NCBI RefSeq assembly: GCF_002847445.1
Contig: NZ_CP025430.1
Coordinates: forward strand, 2,480,001-2,544,000
From: Paracoccus zhejiangensis
GTDB lineage: Bacteria; Pseudomonadota; Alphaproteobacteria; Rhodobacterales; Rhodobacteraceae
DNA: 64,000 bases
Direction of reading: 5' to 3'
A program made the position numbers and the translations under genes. The notes under the pieces were generated by a model, which searched no databases, had not been told where the DNA came from, and worked only from the letters and a program-made list of their open reading frames with translations. Below, piece after piece: positions 8,502 through 17,728 of the stretch (positions within the stretch are counted from its first letter, which is position 1; each line of letters begins with the position of its first letter).

Positions 8502-10000
8502 CCCTTCGCCGAATCCTGCTTCTCGCAGCCCTGATGGGCACGACCGCCATGGCCGCCGAGGCCCAGACCCTGCGCATCGGGCTGGAAAGCGATCCCGACG
8601 CGCTGGACCCCGACAAGAGCCGCACCTTTGTCGGTCGCATTGTCTTCACCGCGCTCTGCGACAAACTGCTGGACGTGACCCCCGAGCTGGAACTGACCGG
8701 GCAACTGGCGACCGACTGGACGGTCAGCGAGGACGGGCTGACCATCGACATGACCCTGCGCGAAGGCGTCACCTTCCATGACGGCACGCCGTTCGACGGC
8801 GAAGCGGTCAAGGCCAATATCGAACGCTCGCAAACGCTTGAGGAGAGCGTGCGCAAATCCGAGGTCAGCTCGATCACCTCGGTCGAGGTGGTCGATCCGA
8901 CCCATATCAAGCTGCATCTCTCGGCCCCCGACGCGCCCTTGCTGGCGCAGCTGGCCGACCGCTCGGGGATGATGCTGTCGCCCGCCAGCTTCGAGAGCGA
9001 CGTGGCGGCCAACCCGGTCTGCTCGGGCCCGTTCAAGTTCAAGTCGCGCGTGGCGCAGGACAGGATCGAGCTGGAGAAATATGACGGCTACTGGAATGCC
9101 GAGGCAATCAAGCTGGACGGGGTCAGCTATCTGCCGATCCCCGACAGCACCGTGCGACTGGCGAACCTGCAATCGGGCGATCTGGACCTGATCAACCGCC
9201 TTGCCGCCACCGATGTGCCGGCCGTCGAGGGCAACCCCAACTTCGCCTTCGCCAAGGCGACCGGGCTTGGCTATCAGGGCATCACCTTCAACACCCAGAA
9301 TGGCGCGATGGCCGACAATCCCTTCGGCAAGGAGGCCAAGCTGCGCGAGGCATTGTCGCTGGCCATCGACCGCGAGGCGATCAATCAGGTGGTCTTTGCC
9401 GGGCTTAACGCGGCGGCCAGCCAGTCGGTCTCGGCCGTCAGCCCCTATTTCGACCCGGCCTTCCCGGTTCCCGCGCGCGACGTGGAAAAGGCCAAGGCGC
9501 TTCTGGCCGAGGCCGGGCTCGAGGGCGGGGCGACGCTGGAGATGCAATTCCCCAACCGACCGGAAAATCAGCAGGTGGTGCAGATGATCCAGGCCATGGC
9601 GGCCGAGGCGGGCATCACCATCAAGCTGACCGCCAAGGAATTCGCTTCGATGGTGTCGGACCAGGCGGCGGGGAATTTCCAGTCGAGCCAGGTGGGCTGG
9701 TCGGGCCGCATCGACCCGGATGGCAATATCTATGGCTTCGTCACCACCGATGGCGGCTTCAATGACGGCAAGTATTCGAATGCCGAGGTCGACCGCCTGC
9801 TGGCCGAGGCGCGCGCCACCAGCGACGAGGCCAAGCGGAAGGAGCTGTATCATCAGGCCAATGTCATCCTGATGACCGACCTGCCGCTGTTCTACCTCTA
9901 CAACGAGGCCTGGCTCTATGGTCTGTCGAACAAGGTGCAGGGCTTTACCGCCATGTCCGACGGCATGATCCGACTGGAAAACGTCACACTCACGGAATGA
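8498..10000 (+). CDS. Peptide ABC transporter substrate-binding protein (SBP family 5)
   Basis: The 500-residue protein begins with a signal peptide (hydrophobic stretch in residues 5-20, probable cleavage near AAEA/Q at 22). It continues as a family 5 solute-binding protein: LRIGLESDPDALDPD after the signal, GLTIDMTLREGVTFHDGTPF, and a C-terminal YHQANVILMTDLPLFYLY segment. Such proteins bind di- or oligopeptides, opines or similar compounds in the periplasm. Unlike many homologues it has no lipobox. Beside a gamma-glutamyltransferase, gamma-glutamyl peptides such as glutathione are a reasonable but unproven ligand. Confidence 0.93.
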   Translation: MTLRRILLLAALMGTTAMAAEAQTLRIGLESDPDALDPDKSRTFVGRIVFTALCDKLLDVTPELELTGQLATDWTVSEDGLTIDMTLREGVTFHDGTPFDGEAVKANIERSQTLEESVRKSEVSSITSVEVVDPTHIKLHLSAPDAPLLAQLADRSGMMLSPASFESDVAANPVCSGPFKFKSRVAQDRIELEKYDGYWNAEAIKLDGVSYLPIPDSTVRLANLQSGDLDLINRLAATDVPAVEGNPNFAFAKATGLGYQGITFNTQNGAMADNPFGKEAKLREALSLAIDREAINQVVFAGLNAAASQSVSAVSPYFDPAFPVPARDVEKAKALLAEAGLEGGATLEMQFPNRPENQQVVQMIQAMAAEAGITIKLTAKEFASMVSDQAAGNFQSSQVGWSGRIDPDGNIYGFVTTDGGFNDGKYSNAEVDRLLAEARATSDEAKRKELYHQANVILMTDLPLFYLYNEAWLYGLSNKVQGFTAMSDGMIRLENVTLTE

Positions 10001-10073
10001 CGTTGACCGCCGGGCGGCACCACTCCGCCGCCCGGCACCCTTTCCCCTGCCCCGCCCCTGATCCGAAAGCGCC

Positions 10074-11018
10074 ATGCTGTCCCATCTGACCCGCCGCATC
10101 CTGATCTCGATCCCGACGCTGATCCTGATCTCGATCTTCGTCTTCGCGCTGCAGAAGATGCTGCCCGGCGATCCGGTGCTGGCGCTGGCGGGCGAGGATC
10201 GCGACCCCGAGACGCTGAACCGGCTGCGCGAGGTCTATCACCTGAACGACCCGATCTGGCAGCAGTACTTCCACTGGGCGATGAACGCGCTCCGGGGCGA
10301 TTTCGGCACCTCGATCCGCACCGGGCTGCCGGTCTCGGACATGATCCTGCAGAAGCTGCCGGTGACGATCCAGCTGGCGGTCATGTCGATGATCTTCGCG
10401 GTGGTGATCGGCATTCCGGCCGGCATCCTGTCGGCGGTCAAGAAGGGCACGGCCACCGATTACCTCGCCAATGTCGTGGCGCTGTCGGGCCTGTCGATCC
10501 CGAACTTCTGGCTGGGGATCATGCTGATCATGCTGGTCTCGGTGAAATGGCAGCTGCTCCCGGCCTCGGGCTATGTGCCGCTGACCGATGACCCGTGGCA
10601 GTCGATCCGGACCATGCTGATGCCGGCCTTCGTCCTTGGCACCGCGCTGGCCGCCTCGCTGATGCGGCACACGCGCTCGGCGATGCTCGGGGTGCTCAGG
10701 CAGGATTACGTTCGCACCGCCCGCGCCAAGGGGCTGCCCGACCGCACCGTCATCATGCATCACGCCTTTCGCAACGCGCTGACCCCGGTGGTCACGCTGT
10801 CGGCGCTGCTCTTTGGCGAGTTAATCGGCGGCGCGGTGCTGACCGAGCAGATCTTCACCATCCCGGGCTTCGGCAAGATGATCGTCGATGCGGTCTTTGT
10901 GCGCGACTATGCCGTGGTGCAGGGCGTGGTTCTGGTCACGGCGATCGGTTTCATCCTGATGAACCTGCTGGCCGATACCGCCTATTTCCTTCTCAATCCG
11001 CGTCTGAGGGTCGGCTGA
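10074..11018 (+). CDS. Peptide ABC transporter permease (DppB type)
   Basis: This 314-residue protein has six hydrophobic segments. The EAA loop region is seen around DYVRTARAKGLPDRTVIMHHAFRNAL. The N-terminal LTRRILISIPTLILISIFVFAL is typical of DppB/GsiC-type permeases. It follows the binding-protein gene after 73 bases and pairs with the next gene, whose start overlaps its stop (TGATG). Confidence 0.94.
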   Translation: MLSHLTRRILISIPTLILISIFVFALQKMLPGDPVLALAGEDRDPETLNRLREVYHLNDPIWQQYFHWAMNALRGDFGTSIRTGLPVSDMILQKLPVTIQLAVMSMIFAVVIGIPAGILSAVKKGTATDYLANVVALSGLSIPNFWLGIMLIMLVSVKWQLLPASGYVPLTDDPWQSIRTMLMPAFVLGTALAASLMRHTRSAMLGVLRQDYVRTARAKGLPDRTVIMHHAFRNALTPVVTLSALLFGELIGGAVLTEQIFTIPGFGKMIVDAVFVRDYAVVQGVVLVTAIGFILMNLLADTAYFLLNPRLRVG

Positions 11019-11884
11019 TGAGCAACGTGGCCTCCGATCCCGTCCTGCCCCGCCCGCAAAGCCGGGTCTGGCGCAAGTTCCGCCACCATCGCAGCGCCAT
11101 GTTCGGCGGCGCGCTGGTGCTGGTCTTCGTCCTGCTGGCGCTGGCCGCGCCGATCCTGCCGATCCCCGATCCGGCGGCGACCGACTGGGGCGCGATCCGG
11201 CTGGCCCCGTCCGCCGCCCATCCCTTCGGCACTGACGAGATCGGCCGGGACATCCTGTCGCGGATGATCTGGGGGGCACGCGCGTCGCTGATGGCGGGCG
11301 TCGTCTCGGTCGCCATCGCCATCGCCGTCGGCGTTCCCCTTGGCATCCTCGCCGGTTATTTCGGCGGCTGGACCGATGCCGTCATCTCGCGCTGCACCGA
11401 GGCGCTGCTGGCGATCCCCTTCCTGATCCTCGCCATTGCGCTGGCGGCCTTCCTTGGCCCCTCGCTGACCAATGCGATGATCGCCATCGGCATCGCCGCC
11501 GCCCCGGTCTTCATCCGGCTGACCCGCGGACAGGCGATCAACGTCGCGGCCGAGGATTACGTCGAAAGCGCCCATGCCATCGGTCTGTCGACGCCCACGA
11601 TCCTCAGCCGCTATATCTTCCCGAACGTGCTGCCGCCGGTCTTGGTGCAATCCACCCTGACCATCGCCAGCGCCATCATCGCCGAGGCCTCGCTGTCCTT
11701 TCTCGGCCTCGGCCAGCAGCCGCCGGCGCCAAGCTGGGGCGCGATGCTGAACACCGCAAAGAACTTCATGACCCAGGCCCCGTGGATGGCCTGGTGGCCG
11801 GGCATCGCGATCTTCCTCGTGGTGCTGGGCTTCAACCTCTTGGGCGACGGGCTGCGCGATGCGCTGGACCCCCGCGAAGACTGA
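11018..11884 (+). CDS. Peptide ABC transporter permease (DppC type)
   Basis: The 288-residue permease has a short cytoplasmic N-terminus, then the DppC pattern FGTDEIGRDILSRMIWGARAS, and the EAA loop VESAHAIGLSTPTILSRYIFPNVLPP. It makes the membrane channel with the DppB-type subunit. I used the ATG at 11018, which overlaps the upstream stop; the open frame further upstream is an out-of-frame shadow of dppB. Fourteen bases after its stop the gamma-glutamyltransferase gene begins. Confidence 0.94.
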   Translation: MSNVASDPVLPRPQSRVWRKFRHHRSAMFGGALVLVFVLLALAAPILPIPDPAATDWGAIRLAPSAAHPFGTDEIGRDILSRMIWGARASLMAGVVSVAIAIAVGVPLGILAGYFGGWTDAVISRCTEALLAIPFLILAIALAAFLGPSLTNAMIAIGIAAAPVFIRLTRGQAINVAAEDYVESAHAIGLSTPTILSRYIFPNVLPPVLVQSTLTIASAIIAEASLSFLGLGQQPPAPSWGAMLNTAKNFMTQAPWMAWWPGIAIFLVVLGFNLLGDGLRDALDPRED

Positions 11885-11897
11885 AAAGAGAGACGAG

Positions 11898-13688
11898 ATG
11901 AGCCAGTTCACCACCCGACCCGACATCCGCGGCACCTTCGGCACCGTTACCTCGACCCATTGGCTGGCCTCGACCGTGGGCATGGGGATGCTGGAAAAGG
12001 GCGGCAATGCCTTTGACGCGGCGGTCGCCTGCGCCATGGTCCTGCAGGTGGTCGAACCGCACCTGAACGGCCCGGCAGGCGATCTGCCGGCGATCATCCA
12101 TCTGGGCGAGACCGGCGAGACCAAGGTGCTCTGCGCGCAGGGCGTCGCCCCCAAGGGCGCGACGATGGCGCATTACCGCGACCTCTTCGGCGACGGGCTG
12201 ATCCCCGGCTCGGGCCTTCTGGCGACCGTGGTGCCCGGGGCCTTCGACGGCTGGATGCTGATGCTGCGCGATCATGGCAGCCTGGAGCTGGCCGAAGTCA
12301 TGGCCCCCGCCATCGCCTATGCCCGCGACGGCCACCCGGTCCTGCCCCGCGTCGCGGCGACCATCGCCGGGCTGCATGATTTCTTCCGCGACGAATGGCC
12401 CACCAGCTTCGCCACATGGCTGCCGGACGGCGAGGCGCCGAAGGATTGGGAGTTGTTCAGGAACCCCGACCTCGCCGCCGCCTATCAGCGCATCGTCGAC
12501 GAGGCCGAGGGCACGACCCGCGAGGCCCGCATCGACGCCGCCCGCAAGGTCTGGTCGCAGGGTTTCGTGGCCGACGCCATCGCGGACTACCTTGCAGATG
12601 CCAGCGTCACGGATGTTTCGGGCGAGGCGCATTCCGGGGTGCTGTCGCGCGAGGACATGGCCGAGTGGCAGGCCAGTTGGGAAGCGCCGCTGTCGATCGA
12701 CTATCACGGCTGGACCGTCTTCAAGACCGCGCCCTGGTCGCAGGGGCCGGTGCTTTTGCAGGCGCTGCGCATTCTCGAAGGCGTCGATCTGGCGGCAATG
12801 GACCCTTACGGCGCCGATTTTGTCCATACCGTCACCGAGGCGATGAAGCTGGCCTATGCCGACCGCGAGGCCTATTACGGCGATCCCGATTTTTCCGACA
12901 TTCCCATCGATGCGCTGCTATCCCGTGACTATGCCGCCGAACGGCGCAAGCTGATCGGCGCAAGCGCCAGCCTCGAGCAGCGCCCCGGTCGCCTGCCGGG
13001 GCTCGAGCATCTGGCCGATGCCGCCATCGCCCGCGCCGCCCGCGATTTCTCGGCCGCGCGCGGGGCCAGCGCCGGCGAGCCGACCATGGCGCACCTGACC
13101 GAGCGGCGGGGCGATACCGTGCATCTCGATGTGATCGACCAATGGGGCAACATGGTCAGCGCCACACCCTCGGGCGGCTGGCTGCAATCGAACCCGGTCA
13201 TCCCCGGCCTCGGCTTTCCGCTGAACAGCCGGGCGCAGATGTTCTGGCTGGAAGACGGCCTGCCGACCTCTCTCCGCCCCGGGTCGCGCCCCCGCACCAC
13301 GCTGACACCCTCGATCGCGGAAAAGGACGGCACCCGCATCGCCTTTGGCACGCCGGGCGGCGACCAGCAGGATCAATGGCAGCTGATCTGGTTCCTGCGC
13401 TATGTCCATCACGGGCTGGGAATGCAGCAGGGCATGGACGCGCCGCTGTTTCATACCGCGCATTTCCAGTCGAGCTTCTACCCGCGCGAGGCCAAGCCCG
13501 GCGAGATCATGGTCGAGCCGAATTTCGGCGAGGCCGTCATCGACGAGTTGCGCGCCCGCGGCCACAAGGTCACGGTTGCCGCCGAATGGACCGTCGGCCG
13601 CCTGACCGCCGCCCGGCGCGAGCCTGACGGGATGCTGACCGCCGCCGCCACGCCGCGGCTGATGCAGGCCTATGCGGTGGGGCGCTGA
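11898..13688 (+). CDS. Gamma-glutamyltransferase family protein, without signal peptide
   Basis: This 596-residue Ntn-hydrolase precursor belongs to the gamma-glutamyltransferase/cephalosporin acylase family. It shows ASTVGMGMLEKGGNAFDAAVA near 22-42 and the autoprocessing site with the nucleophilic threonine at about Thr407 (DTVHLDV). Downstream are GNMVSATPSGGW and the RPGSRPRTTLTPSI segment. The start at 11898 follows a GAGAGACGAG ribosome binding site and gives no signal peptide, so the enzyme probably works in the cytoplasm on peptides brought in by the ABC importer. Products would be glutamate and, for glutathione-like substrates, cysteinylglycine. Confidence 0.92.
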   Translation: MSQFTTRPDIRGTFGTVTSTHWLASTVGMGMLEKGGNAFDAAVACAMVLQVVEPHLNGPAGDLPAIIHLGETGETKVLCAQGVAPKGATMAHYRDLFGDGLIPGSGLLATVVPGAFDGWMLMLRDHGSLELAEVMAPAIAYARDGHPVLPRVAATIAGLHDFFRDEWPTSFATWLPDGEAPKDWELFRNPDLAAAYQRIVDEAEGTTREARIDAARKVWSQGFVADAIADYLADASVTDVSGEAHSGVLSREDMAEWQASWEAPLSIDYHGWTVFKTAPWSQGPVLLQALRILEGVDLAAMDPYGADFVHTVTEAMKLAYADREAYYGDPDFSDIPIDALLSRDYAAERRKLIGASASLEQRPGRLPGLEHLADAAIARAARDFSAARGASAGEPTMAHLTERRGDTVHLDVIDQWGNMVSATPSGGWLQSNPVIPGLGFPLNSRAQMFWLEDGLPTSLRPGSRPRTTLTPSIAEKDGTRIAFGTPGGDQQDQWQLIWFLRYVHHGLGMQQGMDAPLFHTAHFQSSFYPREAKPGEIMVEPNFGEAVIDELRARGHKVTVAAEWTVGRLTAARREPDGMLTAAATPRLMQAYAVGR

Positions 13689-13691
13689 GCC

Positions 13692-14441
13692 ATGACTTAT
13701 TCGCTGATCGCCCGTGACTCGACAACCGGCGCGCTTGGCATCGCGGTCGCCAGCCGCTTCTTCGCCTGCGGCTCGCTGGTGCCCCATATCGGCCACCGCA
13801 CCGCCGTCGCCACGCAGGCTTTCGTGAACCCGCTCTGGGGTGTCGAGGGGTTGCAGCGGCTCGAGGCCGGCGATCCGGCGGCCGAGGTTCTGGCCGACTT
13901 CGTCGCCCGTGATGGCGGTCAGGCGCAGCGGCAGGCGCATATGCTGGACGCCTCGGGGCGGGGCGTCGCCCATACCGGGGCCGCCTGTATCGCTTGGGCC
14001 GGGCATGAACTGGGCGAGGATTATTCGGTCGCCGGCAACATGCTGACCGGGCCCGAGGTCGTGGCCGAGACCGCGCGGGTCTGGCGCGAGCGGGATGATC
14101 TCGACTTCCCCGAACGGATGCTGGCCGCCATGCAGGCGGGCGAGGATGCGGGCGGCGACCGGCGCGGGCGGCAGGCTGCTGCCCTGCGGATTCACCGGGG
14201 CGAGGCCTATCCCTGGCTCGACCTGCGCGTCGACGATCACAGCGACCCGCTGGCGGAGCTGCGCCGATTGCTGGCGGTGGCACGCGAGCGGTTGCTGTTC
14301 GTCGCCGAAATCATGCCGACGGCTGCGAATTTCAGTGGCGCGACCGACCGCGCCGACATAGATCGCCGCATCACCGAGGCCGAGGCGGCACGCGCCGCCG
14401 CCGGTCGGGCGACGGCATCCCTTGCCACGACAAGAGAGTAA
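13692..14441 (+). CDS. DUF1028 family protein (Ntn-hydrolase-like)
   Basis: The 249-residue protein starts MTYSLIARDSTTGALGIAVAS, the typical N-terminus of DUF1028, and retains FVNPLWGVEGLQRLEAGD and the GNMLTGPEVVAE segment. DUF1028 proteins are thought to be Ntn-hydrolase-fold enzymes and often sit beside gamma-glutamyltransferases and peptide importers. The exact reaction is not known. It follows the transferase after three bases and precedes the exporter gene after three bases, so it belongs to the same operon. Confidence 0.9.
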   Translation: MTYSLIARDSTTGALGIAVASRFFACGSLVPHIGHRTAVATQAFVNPLWGVEGLQRLEAGDPAAEVLADFVARDGGQAQRQAHMLDASGRGVAHTGAACIAWAGHELGEDYSVAGNMLTGPEVVAETARVWRERDDLDFPERMLAAMQAGEDAGGDRRGRQAAALRIHRGEAYPWLDLRVDDHSDPLAELRRLLAVARERLLFVAEIMPTAANFSGATDRADIDRRITEAEAARAAAGRATASLATTRE

Positions 14442-14444
14442 GAC

Positions 14445-15275
14445 ATGGACGGAATGACCACGGGCACATTGCTGGAACTGGCCGCCGTCGCCGTCGGCGC
14501 GGGCGTTGCAGGTGGGATTTTGGCCGGGCTCTTGGGTGTGGGTGGCGGCATCGTCATCGTTCCGGCGCTCTATTTCGCCCTCAGCCTGACCGGGATGGAG
14601 GCCGATATCGCCATGAAGGTCGCGGTCGGCACCTCGCTGGCAACCATCGTCTTCACTTCGCTGGCCTCGGGCATGGGTCATTACCGCAAAGGCGCGGTCG
14701 ACATGGGGCTGCTGAGGCTTTGGGGGCCGTCGATCCTCGTCGGCGTGGTCATCGGCAGCTTTGTCGGCGGCTATGTCTCGGGCAATGTGCTGATCGCGGT
14801 CTTTGCAACCGTGGCGCTGATCGTCGCCGCCGACATGATCCTGCGCAAGGGCCGCGCCGACCCCGAGCCCAAGGGCTTCTCGAAGCCGGTCTGGGCCTTC
14901 TTCGGCCTGCTTGCCGGGTCGATCAGCGCGATGATGGGTATCGGCGGCGGTACCATTGGCGTCCCGCTTTTGAACTTCCTCGGCTATGACATCCGCCGCG
15001 CCGTCGGCACCTCCGCAGCCATCGGCTTCATCATCGGCCTGCCCGGCGCGCTGATCTATGCCTATAGCGGCTTGGGGATCGAGGGGCTGCCGCCCTTCTC
15101 GCTCGGTTACGTCAACCTGCTGGCCGCTGCCGTCATCATCCCGCTGACCACCAGCTTCTCGCAGCTGGGCGTGAAACTGGCCCATTCCATTCCGCGCCGG
15201 GCGCTGCGGCTGGCCTTTGGCGGCTTCCTGCTGCTGACCTCGCTTCGCATGTTCATCGACCTCTTCGGGGGGTAA
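14445..15275 (+). CDS. TauE/SafE family sulfite/organosulfur exporter-like permease
   Basis: The 276-residue membrane protein has about eight hydrophobic segments in two related halves. Each half has a glycine-rich motif: GILAGLLGVGGGIVIVPAL in the first and GSISAMMGIGGGTIGVPLL in the second. These repeats define the TauE/SafE family, whose members move sulfite, sulfoacetate and related anions. As last gene of the peptide/gamma-glutamyl operon it may dispose of sulfur anions from degraded thiol peptides; that role is inferred from the neighbourhood. Confidence 0.92.
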   Translation: MDGMTTGTLLELAAVAVGAGVAGGILAGLLGVGGGIVIVPALYFALSLTGMEADIAMKVAVGTSLATIVFTSLASGMGHYRKGAVDMGLLRLWGPSILVGVVIGSFVGGYVSGNVLIAVFATVALIVAADMILRKGRADPEPKGFSKPVWAFFGLLAGSISAMMGIGGGTIGVPLLNFLGYDIRRAVGTSAAIGFIIGLPGALIYAYSGLGIEGLPPFSLGYVNLLAAAVIIPLTTSFSQLGVKLAHSIPRRALRLAFGGFLLLTSLRMFIDLFGG

Positions 15276-15358
15276 GGCGGCGCGGGCGGGCTTTCCGCTT
15301 AACTCTGCCGGCGATCCATGCCACCTTCCCCGCGTGGCAGGTGACGTGACGAGGGACC

Positions 15359-16660
15359 TTGGGGCGCGAGTTCGGACTTATCGGGCAGCATGTCAGGCTT
15401 AGCCTGTCGCTGTTCCTGCGCCACGGCGCCGTCCTCTCCGCGATCTGGGCCGCAGGGGCGCTGCTCGATCAGGTCCTGCTCAGGCTAGCGGTCGAGATCG
15501 GCTTTGTCGACCGGTTGCTGGGACTGCTGGCCATCGCGCCGGTCATCCTGCTGCAGCTGCTGATCGCGGTGTCGATGTTCCTGATCCTGCGCGACGGCCT
15601 GCCGCGCCTGCGTCTGCGGCGCCGGATCGCAGCGGCAAGCCTGCCTGCCCCGGCCACCGATACCACGCCGGAGGGCGGGGTCTTCGCCGCCGCATTGCTG
15701 GCCGTTCTGATCCCCTTCTATGGCTATTACGCCGGCTGGGGATTCCTGGGCGACACGCTGCGCAGCTATTCCCAGATCTTCTATACCGCGCAGATGGCGC
15801 GGGTCGATTTCACCCAGCCCGAGCTTCCTCCCACGGCGCTCGAGGTCAGCCAGACCGGCTGGGTCATCCTCGCTGTCCTGCTGATCTGGGCGATCCGCCG
15901 GATGGCCAAAGCCATGCAGGGGCGCAGCAAGGTGGGATTCTGGCCGATGCTGGTCGTGGCCTGCGAGGCGACCTGGGCGCTTTTGGGTCTCTACATCATC
16001 GGCAGCTGGAAGAACGAGCTCGCCGGCTGGCTGGCGACCCTGCCCAAGCCCGGCGAATTGCTGCAACAGATCATTCCCGCCGCCTCGGCCGCGATCAGCG
16101 ATGCCGTCTTGCGCCCAGTGGATTGGGCGCCGGGCTTCCAGCTTTGGCCGATGCTGAAATCGCTGTTCTGGTACGGGCTCCTGCCGCTGGTCTGGTTCAA
16201 TCTCGGGGCCATCGTCTATGGACATGACCTGCATGGCGCGGATGCCCAGACCCTGCGCGTTGCCGGTCGGGCCATCGACCGCTGGAAGGCGCTGCCGAAG
16301 CCCGTCACCGATTTCATCGGCCATTTCTGGATGGGCGTGGTCAAACGCTGGAACGCGGTGATGAACGGGGTGCTGCTGGCCGCCTCGGCCGGCTTCGCCC
16401 TGACCGCCTCGGTTCTGGTGCTGTGGCGGCTGGTCGACTGGCTGGGGAACTGGGCCTGGGTCGGGATCGCCCGGCTGATCGGGCCGCAGGACATGCTGAC
16501 ATGGCAGGTGCTGTCGGTGCCGCTGAACGCGCTGTTCAACGCGCCCGGCGCACCGGCCGGCGGACTTCTGGTCAGCCCACTGCAATTCTGCATCCTCGCC
16601 GCCGGGCTGGAACTGGCGCTGCGCTCGCAGGCTAGACCGGCGGACGCAGCACCGGCCTGA
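15359..16660 (+). CDS. Uncharacterised polytopic membrane protein
   Basis: This 433-residue protein has about seven to eight hydrophobic segments (roughly 20-45, 55-80, 105-130, 165-185, 195-215, 265-290, 340-365 and 400-420). Between them lie a tryptophan-rich extracytoplasmic loop and a positively charged cytoplasmic linker at 80-92. I recognise no family. The start is a TTG at 15359 with GAGGG close upstream; no ATG or GTG fits better, so the N-terminus is uncertain. It converges on, and overlaps by 29 bases, a set of three small membrane-anchored proteins on the other strand. The pairing suggests a shared complex (inference). Confidence 0.75.
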   Translation: MGREFGLIGQHVRLSLSLFLRHGAVLSAIWAAGALLDQVLLRLAVEIGFVDRLLGLLAIAPVILLQLLIAVSMFLILRDGLPRLRLRRRIAAASLPAPATDTTPEGGVFAAALLAVLIPFYGYYAGWGFLGDTLRSYSQIFYTAQMARVDFTQPELPPTALEVSQTGWVILAVLLIWAIRRMAKAMQGRSKVGFWPMLVVACEATWALLGLYIIGSWKNELAGWLATLPKPGELLQQIIPAASAAISDAVLRPVDWAPGFQLWPMLKSLFWYGLLPLVWFNLGAIVYGHDLHGADAQTLRVAGRAIDRWKALPKPVTDFIGHFWMGVVKRWNAVMNGVLLAASAGFALTASVLVLWRLVDWLGNWAWVGIARLIGPQDMLTWQVLSVPLNALFNAPGAPAGGLLVSPLQFCILAAGLELALRSQARPADAAPA

Positions 16661-17183
16661 CCGGCAGGGACAGCGCCGCAGGCCGGACCGCGAAGCCCGA
16701 GATCCGCAAACGCAACTCGTCCAGCAGGTCGGATGGCACCAGGAACGCCTGCACCGACATCGACGGGCTGCCATCCGCCGGCGCCATGATCCGCGACTGG
16801 TCACAGTTGTTCGTCGTGTCGCCCTCGTCCCCGAGCGCGGCGATGATCTCCAGCCCCGCGACATTGGTCAGCGGCCGCCAGATGCGGCCCCGGCTGTCGC
16901 TCAGCCCGATATCGCAGGCCAGCCATGACCGCAGCGTTTCGGGCTGACCCGCAAGGCCCATGCGCAGATAGAGAACCGCCCGGTCGGGCGATCCGGGCAG
17001 CACCATGGCCCGCGCCGCATCGACGGACACCGTGACGCCCGCCAGATCTGCGCTTGCGTCATCGGTGGCGGTGACCGTCCAGACCTTACCCCGGCGCAAT
17101 TCCTTCAGGTCGGGCCAGGCGACCAGAAGCACGGTCAGTGCCAGGCAGAGAACGGTCAGCGCGATCCACTCGAGCTGCCTCAT
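16632..17183 (-). CDS. Uncharacterised membrane-anchored protein A (beta-rich extracytoplasmic domain)
   Basis: The 183-residue product has one N-terminal membrane segment (residues 5-23). A predicted beta-rich periplasmic domain follows, with the pattern AVLYLRMGLAG and DSRGRIW in its first half and SVQAFLVPSDLLDELRLRI near the end. The layout resembles small immunoglobulin-like (DUF4352-like) domains, but I cannot assign a family. The ATG at 17183 overlaps the upstream stop (ATGA), and the frame before it only mirrors other genes. It is the last of three co-directional genes of almost equal size. Confidence 0.8.
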   Translation of the reverse strand: MRQLEWIALTVLCLALTVLLVAWPDLKELRRGKVWTVTATDDASADLAGVTVSVDAARAMVLPGSPDRAVLYLRMGLAGQPETLRSWLACDIGLSDSRGRIWRPLTNVAGLEIIAALGDEGDTTNNCDQSRIMAPADGSPSMSVQAFLVPSDLLDELRLRISGFAVRPAALSLPVRPVLRPPV

Positions 17184-17728
17184 CCGTCCAACTCCAGATG
17201 ATCGACATGGGACGGCGCATCGACCGGCGCGGCCAGCCGCAGTCGCCCGTCCAGCGGCGCATCGATCCGGTCCGACAGCATCAGCGCGCCGCCCGCGATC
17301 TCGTCCTCTGGCAGTTCGAAGATGGCGATGGCCTTGCTCTCCAGCCCCGGTTGCAGCCACAGGTCCTGGATCTGCAGGAAAGCCCCGCTGATGCGCGCGG
17401 TGGTGTCATAGCGCCGACCGCTGGCACCGATCCATCCCGCCCGCAGCATGGTCGAGTCGGTCGTGCCGAACAGCTTCAGATCGACGACCAGGAAAATCGC
17501 CTGCGTGTCGCGCTGCCGGGGCGAGCCGAAGGCGGGAAAGGTGATGCGATCCGCTGTCCGCCAGCCCTCGATCCGCCCGCCGATCAGCCGGGTCTGACCG
17601 GTCTCGCCGGGCGGAACATCCGTCTCGAAGGGCCGCACGGCGCTGTTGTAGTCGGGATTGGTCAGCATCATCCCCGCCAGCAGCACAACACCGGCGGCGG
17701 CGGTCAGCAGGGGCGCAACGCGGATCAT
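17180..17728 (-). CDS. Uncharacterised membrane-anchored protein B (beta-rich extracytoplasmic domain)
   Basis: This 182-residue protein has an N-terminal membrane anchor (residues 5-22), then an extracytoplasmic domain. By eye its pattern matches protein A: AIFLVVDLKLFG, ASGRRYD, then an F-x-LP-x-D-x-x segment (FELPEDEI) followed by a short beta run. No known family is recognised. It overlaps both neighbours by four bases (ATGA on both sides), so the three genes are translationally coupled. Confidence 0.8.
   Translation of the reverse strand: MIRVAPLLTAAAGVVLLAGMMLTNPDYNSAVRPFETDVPPGETGQTRLIGGRIEGWRTADRITFPAFGSPRQRDTQAIFLVVDLKLFGTTDSTMLRAGWIGASGRRYDTTARISGAFLQIQDLWLQPGLESKAIAIFELPEDEIAGGALMLSDRIDAPLDGRLRLAAPVDAPSHVDHLELDG

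Noticed and set aside
12918..15185. A 755-codon minus-strand open frame
   Set aside because: It mirrors the gamma-glutamyltransferase, DUF1028 and TauE genes, all of which have family motifs and ribosome binding sites.
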